Below are positions 1 to 5,209 of a DNA stretch of 7,013 bases, piece after piece. Each line of letters begins with the position of its first letter. Positions within the stretch are counted from its first letter, which is position 1. Position numbers and translations under genes: made by a program. The notes beneath the pieces are model-generated. The model had not been told where the DNA came from. It saw only the letters and a list, made by a program, of their open reading frames with translations, and ran no database searches. This DNA is from an uncultured Cellvibrio sp. (GTDB lineage Bacteria; Pseudomonadota; Gammaproteobacteria; Pseudomonadales; Cellvibrionaceae), in assembly GCA_946482345.1 (NCBI GenBank), contig CAMLRJ010000178.1, positions 1 through 7,013 of the forward strand. The letters run 5' to 3'.

Positions 1-75
1 GAGCTGGAAATTCATTTGAATGAACATCCGGCGGAAAACAAAGAAGAAACCAACCCGATCATCACTCCAACTTAA
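1..75 (+). CDS. C-terminal tail of an unidentified protein (5' end outside window)
   Basis: An open frame enters from the left edge and ends at a TAA at 73-75, giving 24 residues that start ELEIHLNEHP and end IITPT. The tail is hydrophilic and rich in Glu, Asn and Pro, like a disordered C-terminus. There is too little sequence to name a family. It converges on the minus-strand trhO gene, leaving a 27-bp gap. The call rests only on an open frame to the edge plus a hairpin starting at the stop codon, so it could be a chance open frame. Confidence 0.45.
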   Translation, partial: ELEIHLNEHPAENKEETNPIITPT

Positions 76-93
76 CTCTGCGAAAGCCGGAGT
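75..93. terminator. Weak hairpin between convergent genes, possible terminator
   Basis: ACTCTG (75-80) can pair with CGGAGT (88-93) with one G-U pair. Alternatively GC/GC closes a GAAA tetraloop inside the stem with one bulged C. It sits exactly between the stop of the left-edge gene and the stop of trhO, where a bidirectional terminator would be expected. Neither strand has a convincing U-tract after the stem (GAAAAATAATTA on +, TAAGTTGG on -), so it is not a canonical intrinsic terminator. Confidence 0.3.
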
Positions 94-102
94 GAAAAAT
101 AA

Positions 103-1095
103 TTACTGCTTCGACACCAAAGAGTAATGTTTTTGCTCTTCCCGTTTTTGAATTTTGTCCTGACGCTTTTTTTGTCTTTCAGGCGGCAACATGCCTATGT
201 GTTTTTCGTTCCGCTGTTTTGCCAAATCAATTTGACGCTGCCGTTCGGAAAAACGTGTACGCTGTTCTTCAGTCAACTGATCAAAACAGCGAGGGCAACT
301 GACTCCCGGCATATAATATTCCGATTGTTTATCCTCTTCTGTAATGGGGAAACGGCACGCGTGACATTGATCATAAATGCCTTTTTCCAAACTGTGATTA
401 ACGGCAACACGATTATCAAAAACAAAACAATCGCCCTGCCATAAACTCTGCTCGGCAGGCACATCTTCCAAATATTTTAAAATGCCACCTTCAAGGTGAA
501 AAACCTGATCAAACCCCTGCTCTTTTAAATAGGCTGTCGATTTTTCACAACGAATGCCGCCCGTACAAAACATGGCAACTTTTTTATGTTTTTTGGGATC
601 AAGATTTTCAGCAACCCATTGCGGAAATTCTCGAAAGCTTTCTGTTTTTGGATCAATCGCACGTTTAAAAGTGCCAATTTCATATTCATAACTGTTACGA
701 GTATCGACAACCACAACGTCCGGGTCACTAATCAATGCATTCCAGTCTTTGGGTTGAACATAAGTTCCTACTATTTTTTGCGGATCAATCCCTTCAACGC
801 CCATGGTGACAATTTCTTTTTTGAGTTTTACTTTCATACGATAAAAAGGCTGTTCATCATAAAAAGATTCCTTGTAACTCATTCCTGCAAATCGCTCATC
901 TGTTTGCAAATAAGCAACCAATGCATCAATAGATTCGCGTGAACCCGAAACGGTCCCATTAATGCCTTCTGATGCCAGTAACAAGGTTCCTTTGAGCTCG
1001 GCCTGATCACAAAATTGTTTTAATCGGGGAACTATGTCCTGAAAGTCAGGCAAACGGACAAATTTATAGAGAGCAGCAACAACAAACTGTTTCAT
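103..1095 (-). CDS. trhO: tRNA uridine(34) hydroxylase, rhodanese family (TrhO/YceA)
   Basis: This is a 330-residue protein of the UPF0176/TrhO family, which performs oxygen-dependent 5-hydroxylation of wobble uridine 34 in tRNA, the first step towards cmo5U/mcmo5U. It acts in the cytoplasm. The N-terminal part (about 1-95) is the family-specific ferredoxin-like domain, containing [14 protein letters not shown]. The central part (about 120-215) is a rhodanese domain with [18 protein letters not shown] and the active loop [10 protein letters not shown], putting the catalytic Cys at 177 and a second Cys at 183. Four cysteines at 244, 247, 267 and 270 (CHAC and CPRC) look like a small metal-binding knuckle. 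The last 50 residues are highly charged and probably helical. Length is close to the E. coli protein (about 350). The ATG start gives the usual N-terminus, but the Shine-Dalgarno is weak. It lies 72 bp downstream of bolA on the same strand and has its own promoter candidate. The later pathway genes (cmoA/cmoB) and the alternative enzyme trhP are not in the window. Confidence 0.95.
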   Translation of the reverse strand: MKQFVVAALYKFVRLPDFQDIVPRLKQFCDQAELKGTLLLASEGINGTVSGSRESIDALVAYLQTDERFAGMSYKESFYDEQPFYRMKVKLKKEIVTMGVEGIDPQKIVGTYVQPKDWNALISDPDVVVVDTRNSYEYEIGTFKRAIDPKTESFREFPQWVAENLDPKKHKKVAMFCTGGIRCEKSTAYLKEQGFDQVFHLEGGILKYLEDVPAEQSLWQGDCFVFDNRVAVNHSLEKGIYDQCHACRFPITEEDKQSEYYMPGVSCPRCFDQLTEEQRTRFSERQRQIDLAKQRNEKHIGMLPPERQKKRQDKIQKREEQKHYSLVSKQ

Positions 1096-1137
1096 AAATA
1101 GAAAATACCAACAGAAAAATGGATAGATGCAGGGCGC

Positions 1138-1161
1138 ATTATAGGCGTTTGATTTTTGATC
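1138..1161 (-). promoter_or_regulatory. Candidate sigma70 promoter for trhO
   Basis: Read on the minus strand there is a perfect -10 hexamer TATAAT (1138-1143), 43 nt upstream of the trhO ATG. A TTGATC element lies upstream with a short 14-nt spacer. Spacers of normal length give only poor -35 matches. The -10 is persuasive, the -35 is not. It would let trhO be expressed apart from bolA. Confidence 0.35.
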
Positions 1162-1167
1162 AACCAG

Positions 1168-1482
1168 TTAATTGTGAACCTTGTTGCCCATACAAGCGGG
1201 GGAATCCGGAACCTTTGCCGATGCCCACTCATCCGGTGAATAAGTATGCATGGCCAAAGCATGAACACCGGCAGCCAGCGCTTCAGTCAAAGCTGCATAG
1301 ACAGCCTGTTGGCGCTGCACCTGCCGCTTACCATTAAACGACGCAGACACTATCACCAACTTGAAATGGGACTCCGAACCTTTAGGCACTGCATGCCCGT
1401 GGCTTTCATTTTCAACCGACAAATATTCCGGTGAAAAAGTATCCCGCAGTTTGGTTTCAATCAGGGTTTGTATCGGCTTCAT
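1168..1482 (-). CDS. bolA: BolA family protein
   Basis: This 104-residue protein covers the whole BolA fold. Family landmarks are ESHGH (26-30), ESHFKLVIVS (37-46), a basic FNGKRQVQRQQAVY helix start (49-62) and VHALAMHTYSPDEW (73-86). The conserved histidines in the last block are those used by BolA proteins when they share a [2Fe-2S] cluster with a monothiol glutaredoxin. The C-terminal DSPACMGN resembles the SPPCRG tail of E. coli BolA. The family acts in the cytoplasm in iron-sulfur handling and stress-linked transcription and morphology control. The RHR motif usual in the third block reads RQQ here, a small departure. The start is supported by AGGA about 8 nt upstream. The gene is transcribed towards trhO and diverges from the small basic protein gene. 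Confidence 0.93.
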   Translation of the reverse strand: MKPIQTLIETKLRDTFSPEYLSVENESHGHAVPKGSESHFKLVIVSASFNGKRQVQRQQAVYAALTEALAAGVHALAMHTYSPDEWASAKVPDSPACMGNKVHN

Positions 1483-1577
1483 CTCGGTTCCTGCATAAAC
1501 AAGGCGTGCATATTCTACATACCGGAAACCCGGAAGGTCTTGCTCTCAATCAAATAATAATAAAATGGCAATTCAAA

Positions 1578-1591
1578 TCTTAATTTTAAGA
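1578..1591. repeat. 14-bp AT-rich inverted repeat in the bolA divergent region
   Basis: TCTTAA (1578-1583) is followed by TT and then TTAAGA (1586-1591), a perfect 6-bp inverted repeat within an AT-rich spacer. It lies 95 bp upstream of bolA on one side and 76 bp upstream of the preferred start of the small + strand gene on the other. It could be an operator half-site pair, or chance in AT-rich DNA. No T-tract suggests a terminator. Confidence 0.25.
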
Positions 1592-1667
1592 AAAAAGACT
1601 AGAAATATTGACGCCCAAGGCTACACTTCGAAAACCGCTAAAAGATGGCCGTACAGACGTATTGATC

Positions 1668-1865
1668 ATGAACGAACACAAATTTTTTATTAATAGACGC
1701 AAAGGAAATGACCGCAGATTGGATTTTGATCCCTGTGAGGGGCTGCCTATAGACCTTTACCACCGCAAGCGTCGTAAATCATCTGATAGAAGAGCCCCCA
1801 GGCGCAGTATTGAACAGGATTATTTCGCCTATTTGGGTGAAGCCGGTGCCATCACCAAGCACTAG
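1668..1865 (+). CDS. Small basic conserved-type hypothetical protein with two RRKxxDRR motifs
   Basis: From the ATG at 1668 this encodes 65 residues. RRKGNDRR (10-17) and RRKSSDRR (35-42) are an internal repeat around a DPCEGLPIDLYHRK core (21-34). The tail is SIEQDYFAYLGEAGAITKH. The protein is very basic in its middle, has one Cys (23), and lacks a signal peptide or membrane segment, so it is probably cytoplasmic and may contact nucleic acid or other acidic partners. I have an impression that proteins of this RR-DRR type recur in gammaproteobacteria, but I know of no assigned function. The frame stays open upstream to a TTG at 1608, which would give 85 residues. I prefer the ATG because the motif block then starts near the N-terminus, yet neither start has a clear Shine-Dalgarno. 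TTGCTC (1540-1545) and TAAAAT (1561-1566), 15 bp apart, are a weak promoter candidate. The stop overlaps the galK stop. Confidence 0.72.
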   Translation: MNEHKFFINRRKGNDRRLDFDPCEGLPIDLYHRKRRKSSDRRAPRRSIEQDYFAYLGEAGAITKH

Positions 1866-3016
1866 GCAGAAAACGCCCCTGCACTGGCTTTTGCAGAAAT
1901 GATTGTCGGTTGGCATCCAGTTAACTGCTGATACTCCGCCTCAACAGCCGCAATCAATGTGGGAATCAGTGCTGTATCCGCTATTGCCACAACACAACCC
2001 CCAAATCCACCACCGGTCATACGAACACCCACGTTGCCCTTGCCTGCTTTCTGGATAATCGCAACCAGTTGGTCAATAGCAGATGTAGTAATCGCAAAAT
2101 CATCGCGCATAGAAGCATGGGATTCAGCCATCACTCTGGCAATCGTTTTCATATCACCTGCGATCAATGCATCAGCGGCTGCTAACGTGCGTTGATTTTC
2201 TGTCAACACATGGCGCGCCCTGCGAAAACTGAGCGGATCCAACTCTTTTTCAGCGGCCAATAATTGGGATAAATCCACGTGTCGCAAACTGGATTGATTG
2301 AAAAATGCTGCAGCTGTTTCACATTGTTGCCGACGCTGGTTGTATTCACTATCAACCAAACCGCGTTTGACCCCGCTGTGTACGATCAAAAGCTCCCATG
2401 AAGCCGGAATGGAAATGGCGCGGGTTGCCAATGACTCACAATCAATCAGTAATGCAGATGACTCTTGCCCGCGTGCAGAAATCAATTGATCCATAATGCC
2501 GCAGTTACATCCAACAAATTGATTTTCCGCCGCCTGCCCCAGCAATGCAGCTTGGGTTGGATCAATGGTGCTACCGCTTAATCCAAGCAAGGCTCGGATC
2601 AATACCATTTCGAGTGATGCAGAACTGCTTAAACCGGCTCCGGCGGGAACATTGCCGGTAATTAACAAATCCCCCCCTTTCAATGCATAACCGGCTTTTT
2701 GTAATTGCTGGATAACACCATAAATATAATTGGGCCATGAATGTTGGTGGTCGTATTCAAAGGGTTTATCGAGATCAACCAATATTTGTTGTTGATTAAA
2801 ATCTTCAGCAATTATGCGCAGAATTTTTTTATCATTTGCAGCCGCTGCAATGTAAGTGTGGTAATTGATTGCAGCCGGTAAAACGAAACCACCGTTGTAA
2901 TCGGTATGCTCACCAATTAAATTCACACGTCCCGGCGCTTTCACTACCAGATCCGCTTCGCGGGAAAAACGTGCAGCAAATAATTGTTTAACCAGACTTT
3001 CTGTCAAATTCTTCAC
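1862..3016 (-). CDS. galK: Galactokinase (GHMP kinase family)
   Basis: The product is a 384-residue galactokinase, which phosphorylates alpha-D-galactose with ATP to galactose-1-phosphate in the Leloir pathway (cytoplasmic). All three GHMP kinase motifs are visible. Motif 1 is the galactokinase signature GRVNLIGEHTDYNGG (29-43), with Arg30 in the position that aids catalysis. Motif 2 is the ATP-binding loop PAGAGLSSSAS (124-134). Motif 3 is MTGGGFGG (333-340). CGIMDQ (172-177) supplies the catalytic-base Asp176, and VDSEYNQRR (221-229) is also typical. Length is normal (E. coli about 382). The start is GTG at 3016, with AGGT about 8 nt upstream. It follows galT by 18 bp, so the two are almost certainly one transcript. 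The product of GalK is the substrate of GalT. No galE or galM lies in the window. No frame damage is seen. Confidence 0.96.
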   Translation of the reverse strand: MKNLTESLVKQLFAARFSREADLVVKAPGRVNLIGEHTDYNGGFVLPAAINYHTYIAAAANDKKILRIIAEDFNQQQILVDLDKPFEYDHQHSWPNYIYGVIQQLQKAGYALKGGDLLITGNVPAGAGLSSSASLEMVLIRALLGLSGSTIDPTQAALLGQAAENQFVGCNCGIMDQLISARGQESSALLIDCESLATRAISIPASWELLIVHSGVKRGLVDSEYNQRRQQCETAAAFFNQSSLRHVDLSQLLAAEKELDPLSFRRARHVLTENQRTLAAADALIAGDMKTIARVMAESHASMRDDFAITTSAIDQLVAIIQKAGKGNVGVRMTGGGFGGCVVAIADTALIPTLIAAVEAEYQQLTGCQPTIISAKASAGAFSA

Positions 3017-3034
3017 AGTAATACCTATTTGATT

Positions 3035-4093
3035 TTATTTTAAACGGAAGTGAACAGTGGACTGCTGACGCAAGCTTTGTGCTGCCTGTTCAGGAGAAAT
3101 ATCGCGTTGCGCCTCAGCAAGCATTTCATACCCCACCATAAATTTTCTGACTGTTGCACTGCGCAATAAAGGAGGGAAAAAATGCGCGTGTAATTGCCAA
3201 TGTAAGCAGTCTGCACTAATAAAATCAGCGCTGGCAAAAGGAGCACCGTGCCATCCCATGGAATAGGGAAAAGAGCAAGAAAATAAATTATCGTAACGCG
3301 TCGTGATATCCCGCAAAATTTTTGCCAAATCCAATTGTGCGGATGAATTCAATTCTGTAATACGCGCACAGGAAAATTTAGGTAACAATAAAGTTTCATA
3401 AGGCCAGGCAGCCCAGAAAGGAACAACCACTAACCAGTGATCATTTTCAGTAACAACGCGCTCGCGCAGTGTTGACTCTTTATCAGCATATTCAAGCAAC
3501 AGGGATTTTTTATGTTCGGCAAAATACTGCTTCTGTGTTTGATCTTCTTTTTGAATCAGCGTTGGCAAGTGATCTTGCGCCCAGATTTGTCCGTGCGGAT
3601 GAGGATTTGAACACCCCATCACTGCACCTTTATTTTCAAAAATCTGAACCACCGGATATTTTTTTCCAAGATCAGCAGCTTCACTCATCCAGGTGCCAAT
3701 CACCGCCAGAATTTCCACATCATTCAATAGCGGCAAAGTTTTGCTATGGTCAGGAGAAAAACAGATAACCCTGCTGGTTCCTTTTTCAGACTGGATCTGA
3801 AATAAATCGTCATTCGATTTGGGTGCAAGCGGGGTTTGTTCAGTTAAGGCAGCAAAGTCATTGGTGAACACATAGGTTTGCCGATAATCAGGATTTACCT
3901 CGCTATTGGCCCGCGAATTACCGGGACACAAATAACACTGGGGATCATGAGTCTGGCTATTAGGCCAATCACTCTGTTCCTGCTGCCCTTGCCACGGCCG
4001 CTTGGTTCTGTGGGGCGAAACCAACAACCATTCACCGGTAAGGGGATTAAAGCGCCTGTGGGTATGCTCGTTTACTGAGAATTCCTGATTCAT
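3035..4093 (-). CDS. galT: Galactose-1-phosphate uridylyltransferase
   Basis: A 352-residue member of the HIT superfamily that exchanges UMP between UDP-glucose and galactose-1-phosphate, yielding UDP-galactose and glucose-1-phosphate. The active-site motif NPHPHGQIW is at 163-171, with the nucleophilic His at 167 (equivalent to E. coli His166). CYLCPGN (53-59) provides the two zinc-ligand cysteines at 53 and 56, and His116 sits where the third zinc-site residue is expected. [25 protein letters not shown] (301-325) carries the second metal-site histidines 302 and 304. The N-terminus [23 protein letters not shown] aligns with the family start, supporting the ATG at 4093 although its Shine-Dalgarno is poor. 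It lies 66 bp downstream of dgkA on the same strand and 18 bp upstream of galK. The protein makes the activated hexose pool that a nearby glycosyltransferase might use, an inference only. Confidence 0.96.
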   Translation of the reverse strand: MNQEFSVNEHTHRRFNPLTGEWLLVSPHRTKRPWQGQQEQSDWPNSQTHDPQCYLCPGNSRANSEVNPDYRQTYVFTNDFAALTEQTPLAPKSNDDLFQIQSEKGTSRVICFSPDHSKTLPLLNDVEILAVIGTWMSEAADLGKKYPVVQIFENKGAVMGCSNPHPHGQIWAQDHLPTLIQKEDQTQKQYFAEHKKSLLLEYADKESTLRERVVTENDHWLVVVPFWAAWPYETLLLPKFSCARITELNSSAQLDLAKILRDITTRYDNLFSCSFPYSMGWHGAPFASADFISADCLHWQLHAHFFPPLLRSATVRKFMVGYEMLAEAQRDISPEQAAQSLRQQSTVHFRLK

Positions 4094-4128
4094 AAATTAA
4101 CTTATAAATATGATAAATAGACAACCAA

Positions 4129-4155
4129 TCTATAACATTGGCTTTTGACTTTCAA
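4129..4155 (-). promoter_or_regulatory. Candidate promoter for galTK (extended -10)
   Basis: On the minus strand TTGAAA (4150-4155) and TATAGA (4129-4134) are separated by 15 bp, and TATAGA is preceded by TG one base upstream, giving an extended -10 (TGTTATAGA). Transcription would start near 4122, leaving a leader of about 28 nt before galT. A second pair, TTGGTT with TATAAG, lies closer but would leave almost no leader. The promoter sits just after the dgkA stop, so galTK could be driven separately or by read-through. Confidence 0.4.
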
Positions 4156-4159
4156 GAGT

Positions 4160-4546
4160 TCAGGAGAAAAATCCGGGGCAAAAACGATTGGTCAAAATGA
4201 TTATCCAAACTAGGCCCAATAACACCAGGCTGACAAACACCAACGCCGAGCCTATATCTTTTGCGCGACCTGACAACTCATGTTTCTCCGAACCCGTGCG
4301 ATCCACTACTGCCTCTACCGAGGAATTGACCAACTCCGCCATCCAGACCAGAAAAATTGTCATCAATAATAAAATCAGTTCGATATGACTCTGCGCCAAC
4401 CAAAAAGCAAAGGGCGTCAATATCAAACCCAGAATTACCTCCTGGCGAAAAGCAGCTTCGAATCGCCAACAAGCCGCCAAACCTTTCATTGAATACCCAA
4501 ACGCATCGATCACACGGGCGATGCCCGTCTTGCCAGGCTTACTCAT
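4160..4546 (-). CDS. dgkA: Diacylglycerol kinase (DgkA, integral membrane)
   Basis: The product is a 128-residue prokaryotic DgkA, the trimeric inner-membrane kinase that converts diacylglycerol plus ATP to phosphatidic acid. The family signature ELVNSSVEAVVDRTGSEKHELSGRAKDIGSA spans 71-101. Key polar residues corresponding to the E. coli active site are present: Glu30 in FEAAFRQE, Glu71, Asn74, Glu78, Asp82, Lys96 and Asp97. Three membrane segments are visible at roughly 36-52, 55-71 and 99-118, after an amphipathic N-terminal helix. Two ATG codons lie six bases apart. I chose the inner one (4546) because GGAG is six bases in front of it but touches the outer ATG (4552) directly. Length matches the family (E. 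coli 122). It diverges from the PAP2 gene and precedes galT. In E. coli the enzyme recycles diacylglycerol left by periplasmic glucan modification. Confidence 0.95.
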   Translation of the reverse strand: MSKPGKTGIARVIDAFGYSMKGLAACWRFEAAFRQEVILGLILTPFAFWLAQSHIELILLLMTIFLVWMAELVNSSVEAVVDRTGSEKHELSGRAKDIGSALVFVSLVLLGLVWIIILTNRFCPGFFS

Positions 4547-4564
4547 TTCCATCTCCGGATTTAA

Positions 4565-4592
4565 TTAATATTCAACAAATTTCCCGTCACAA
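4565..4592 (-). promoter_or_regulatory. Candidate promoter for dgkA, -35 overlapping the Pho-like box
   Basis: On the minus strand TTGTGA (4587-4592) and TATTAA (4565-4570) are 16 bp apart, four of six matches each to the sigma70 consensus. The initiation point would be around 4558, close to the start codon, so the leader would be short. The -35 lies inside the direct repeat that looks like a PhoB box for the opposite strand, so one bound regulator could affect both directions. The match is modest. Confidence 0.3.
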
Positions 4593-4601
4593 AAATGTCA
4601 C
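4584..4601 (+). promoter_or_regulatory. Candidate PhoB box (direct repeat) upstream of the PAP2 gene
   Basis: CCGTCAC (4584-4590), AAAA (4591-4594) and ATGTCAC (4595-4601) form two 7-bp direct repeats with an 11-bp period and an A-rich spacer, the architecture of the enterobacterial Pho box (CTGTCAT, four AT-rich bases, CTGTCAY). About 14-15 of 18 positions fit. The box ends 10 bp before an extended -10, the usual spacing for PhoB-activated promoters, where the box replaces the -35. Whether the organism's PhoB uses this consensus is assumed. Confidence 0.5.
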
Positions 4602-4608
4602 AAGTAAT

Positions 4609-4617
4609 TGTTATTAC
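4609..4617 (+). promoter_or_regulatory. Extended -10 for the PAP2/glycosyltransferase operon
   Basis: TG at 4609-4610, one base, then TATTAC at 4612-4617 makes an extended -10 element. Start of transcription is expected near 4624, giving a leader of roughly 23 nt to the ATG at 4647. No good -35 is found at 17 bp. The Pho-like repeat occupies that position instead, which is what an activator-dependent promoter would show. Confidence 0.42.
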
Positions 4618-4646
4618 TATCTCGTGATATCAACGAGGGCGACATA

Positions 4647-5177
4647 ATGAACGCATTTTTTCGGAGAGTCCACCACTGGGATACTTTGGCTTTTTTGTGG
4701 GTTCACGTCACTAAAAAGTTTCCCTACAAAAAGTCGATCCGTTTCATTTCCCACACTGGCGATGGTCATGTTTATTTCTGTATCGCCCTTGCAATTTTAT
4801 TATTGGAACCGGTTTCAGGCAGTCAATTTTTTTGGTCGGGGATTATCGCCTACATTCTCGATGTAAGCCTTTATCTTGTATTAAAAAATGTCATCAAGCG
4901 GGATCGGCCAGCAACCACTATTCAATCTTATCAAGCCTGGATTACACCTTCAGATCAATTCAGTTTCCCATCAGGCCATACCGCAGCTGCATTTTTATTT
5001 GCTTGCCTGATTTTAAATTTCTATCCAGCGTTTGCTTTAATTTGTTTTGTCTGGGCCAGCATGATTGCAATCAGCCGGGTTTTATTGGGCGTACATTACC
5101 CTACTGATTTATTGGCAGGCGCCACACTCGGTAGTTGTTGCGCTTATTCAGGAATTTATTTGTACTCATTTTTTTAA
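4647..5177 (+). CDS. PAP2-superfamily membrane phosphatase
   Basis: From the ATG at 4647 this encodes 176 residues. All three parts of the type 2 phosphatidic acid phosphatase signature are intact: KNVIKRDRP (80-88), FPSGH (107-111) and SRVLLGVHYPTD (143-154). His111 and His150 are the expected catalytic pair, with Lys80, Arg87, Arg144 and Asp153 completing the site. The protein is mostly hydrophobic with several membrane segments (about 43-55, 61-80, 112-130, 131-142 and 155-174), placing the site at the outer face of the inner membrane. Family substrates are lipid phosphates: phosphatidate, phosphatidylglycerol phosphate or undecaprenyl pyrophosphate. The choice cannot be read here. AGGG about 8 nt before ATG4647 supports this start. 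A TTG-type start at 4608 would place the -10 inside the gene. It is divergent from dgkA and 32 bp ahead of a glycosyltransferase, suggesting an operon concerned with lipid head groups or lipid-linked sugars. Confidence 0.9.
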   Translation: MNAFFRRVHHWDTLAFLWVHVTKKFPYKKSIRFISHTGDGHVYFCIALAILLLEPVSGSQFFWSGIIAYILDVSLYLVLKNVIKRDRPATTIQSYQAWITPSDQFSFPSGHTAAAFLFACLILNFYPAFALICFVWASMIAISRVLLGVHYPTDLLAGATLGSCCAYSGIYLYSFF

Positions 5178-5202
5178 GATAAAAGTAAAAGGTAAGATAA
5201 AA
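5175..5202 (+). repeat. 10-bp direct repeat in the PAP2-glycosyltransferase junction
   Basis: TAAGATAAAA occurs at 5175-5184 and again at 5193-5202 with an 18-bp period. The first copy includes the PAP2 stop codon and the second lies 7 bp before the glycosyltransferase ATG. The tract is A-rich and may lower RNA structure at the downstream start, which lacks a well-spaced Shine-Dalgarno (the only AGG is about 17 nt away). It may also be a small local duplication. Confidence 0.4.
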
Positions 5203-5209
5203 AATATTT

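Noticed and set aside
127..444. 105-residue + strand frame near the left edge
   Set aside because: Shadow of the trhO C-terminal part, rich in Phe and Leu because it is antisense to Lys/Glu codons. No ribosome site.
586..942. 118-residue open frame on + strand opposite trhO
   Set aside because: It lies wholly inside trhO, whose motifs are unmistakable. The translation is Phe/Ile/Asn-rich with no recognisable motif.
1119..1337. 72-residue + strand frame
   Set aside because: Overlaps the bolA 3' half antisense and the trhO promoter region. No ribosome site and no motif.
3002..3017. CTGTCAAATTCTTCAC as a second Pho box
   Set aside because: It covers the first codons of galK, only the first repeat resembles TGTCA, and no -10 is suitably placed.
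4357..4646. 96-residue + strand frame running towards the PAP2 gene
   Set aside because: Mostly antisense to dgkA and reads through the probable promoter. No recognisable domain.
4608..4646. Longer N-terminus for the PAP2 protein starting at a TTG
   Set aside because: It would put the -10 element within the coding region and has no ribosome site, while ATG4647 has AGGG at good spacing.
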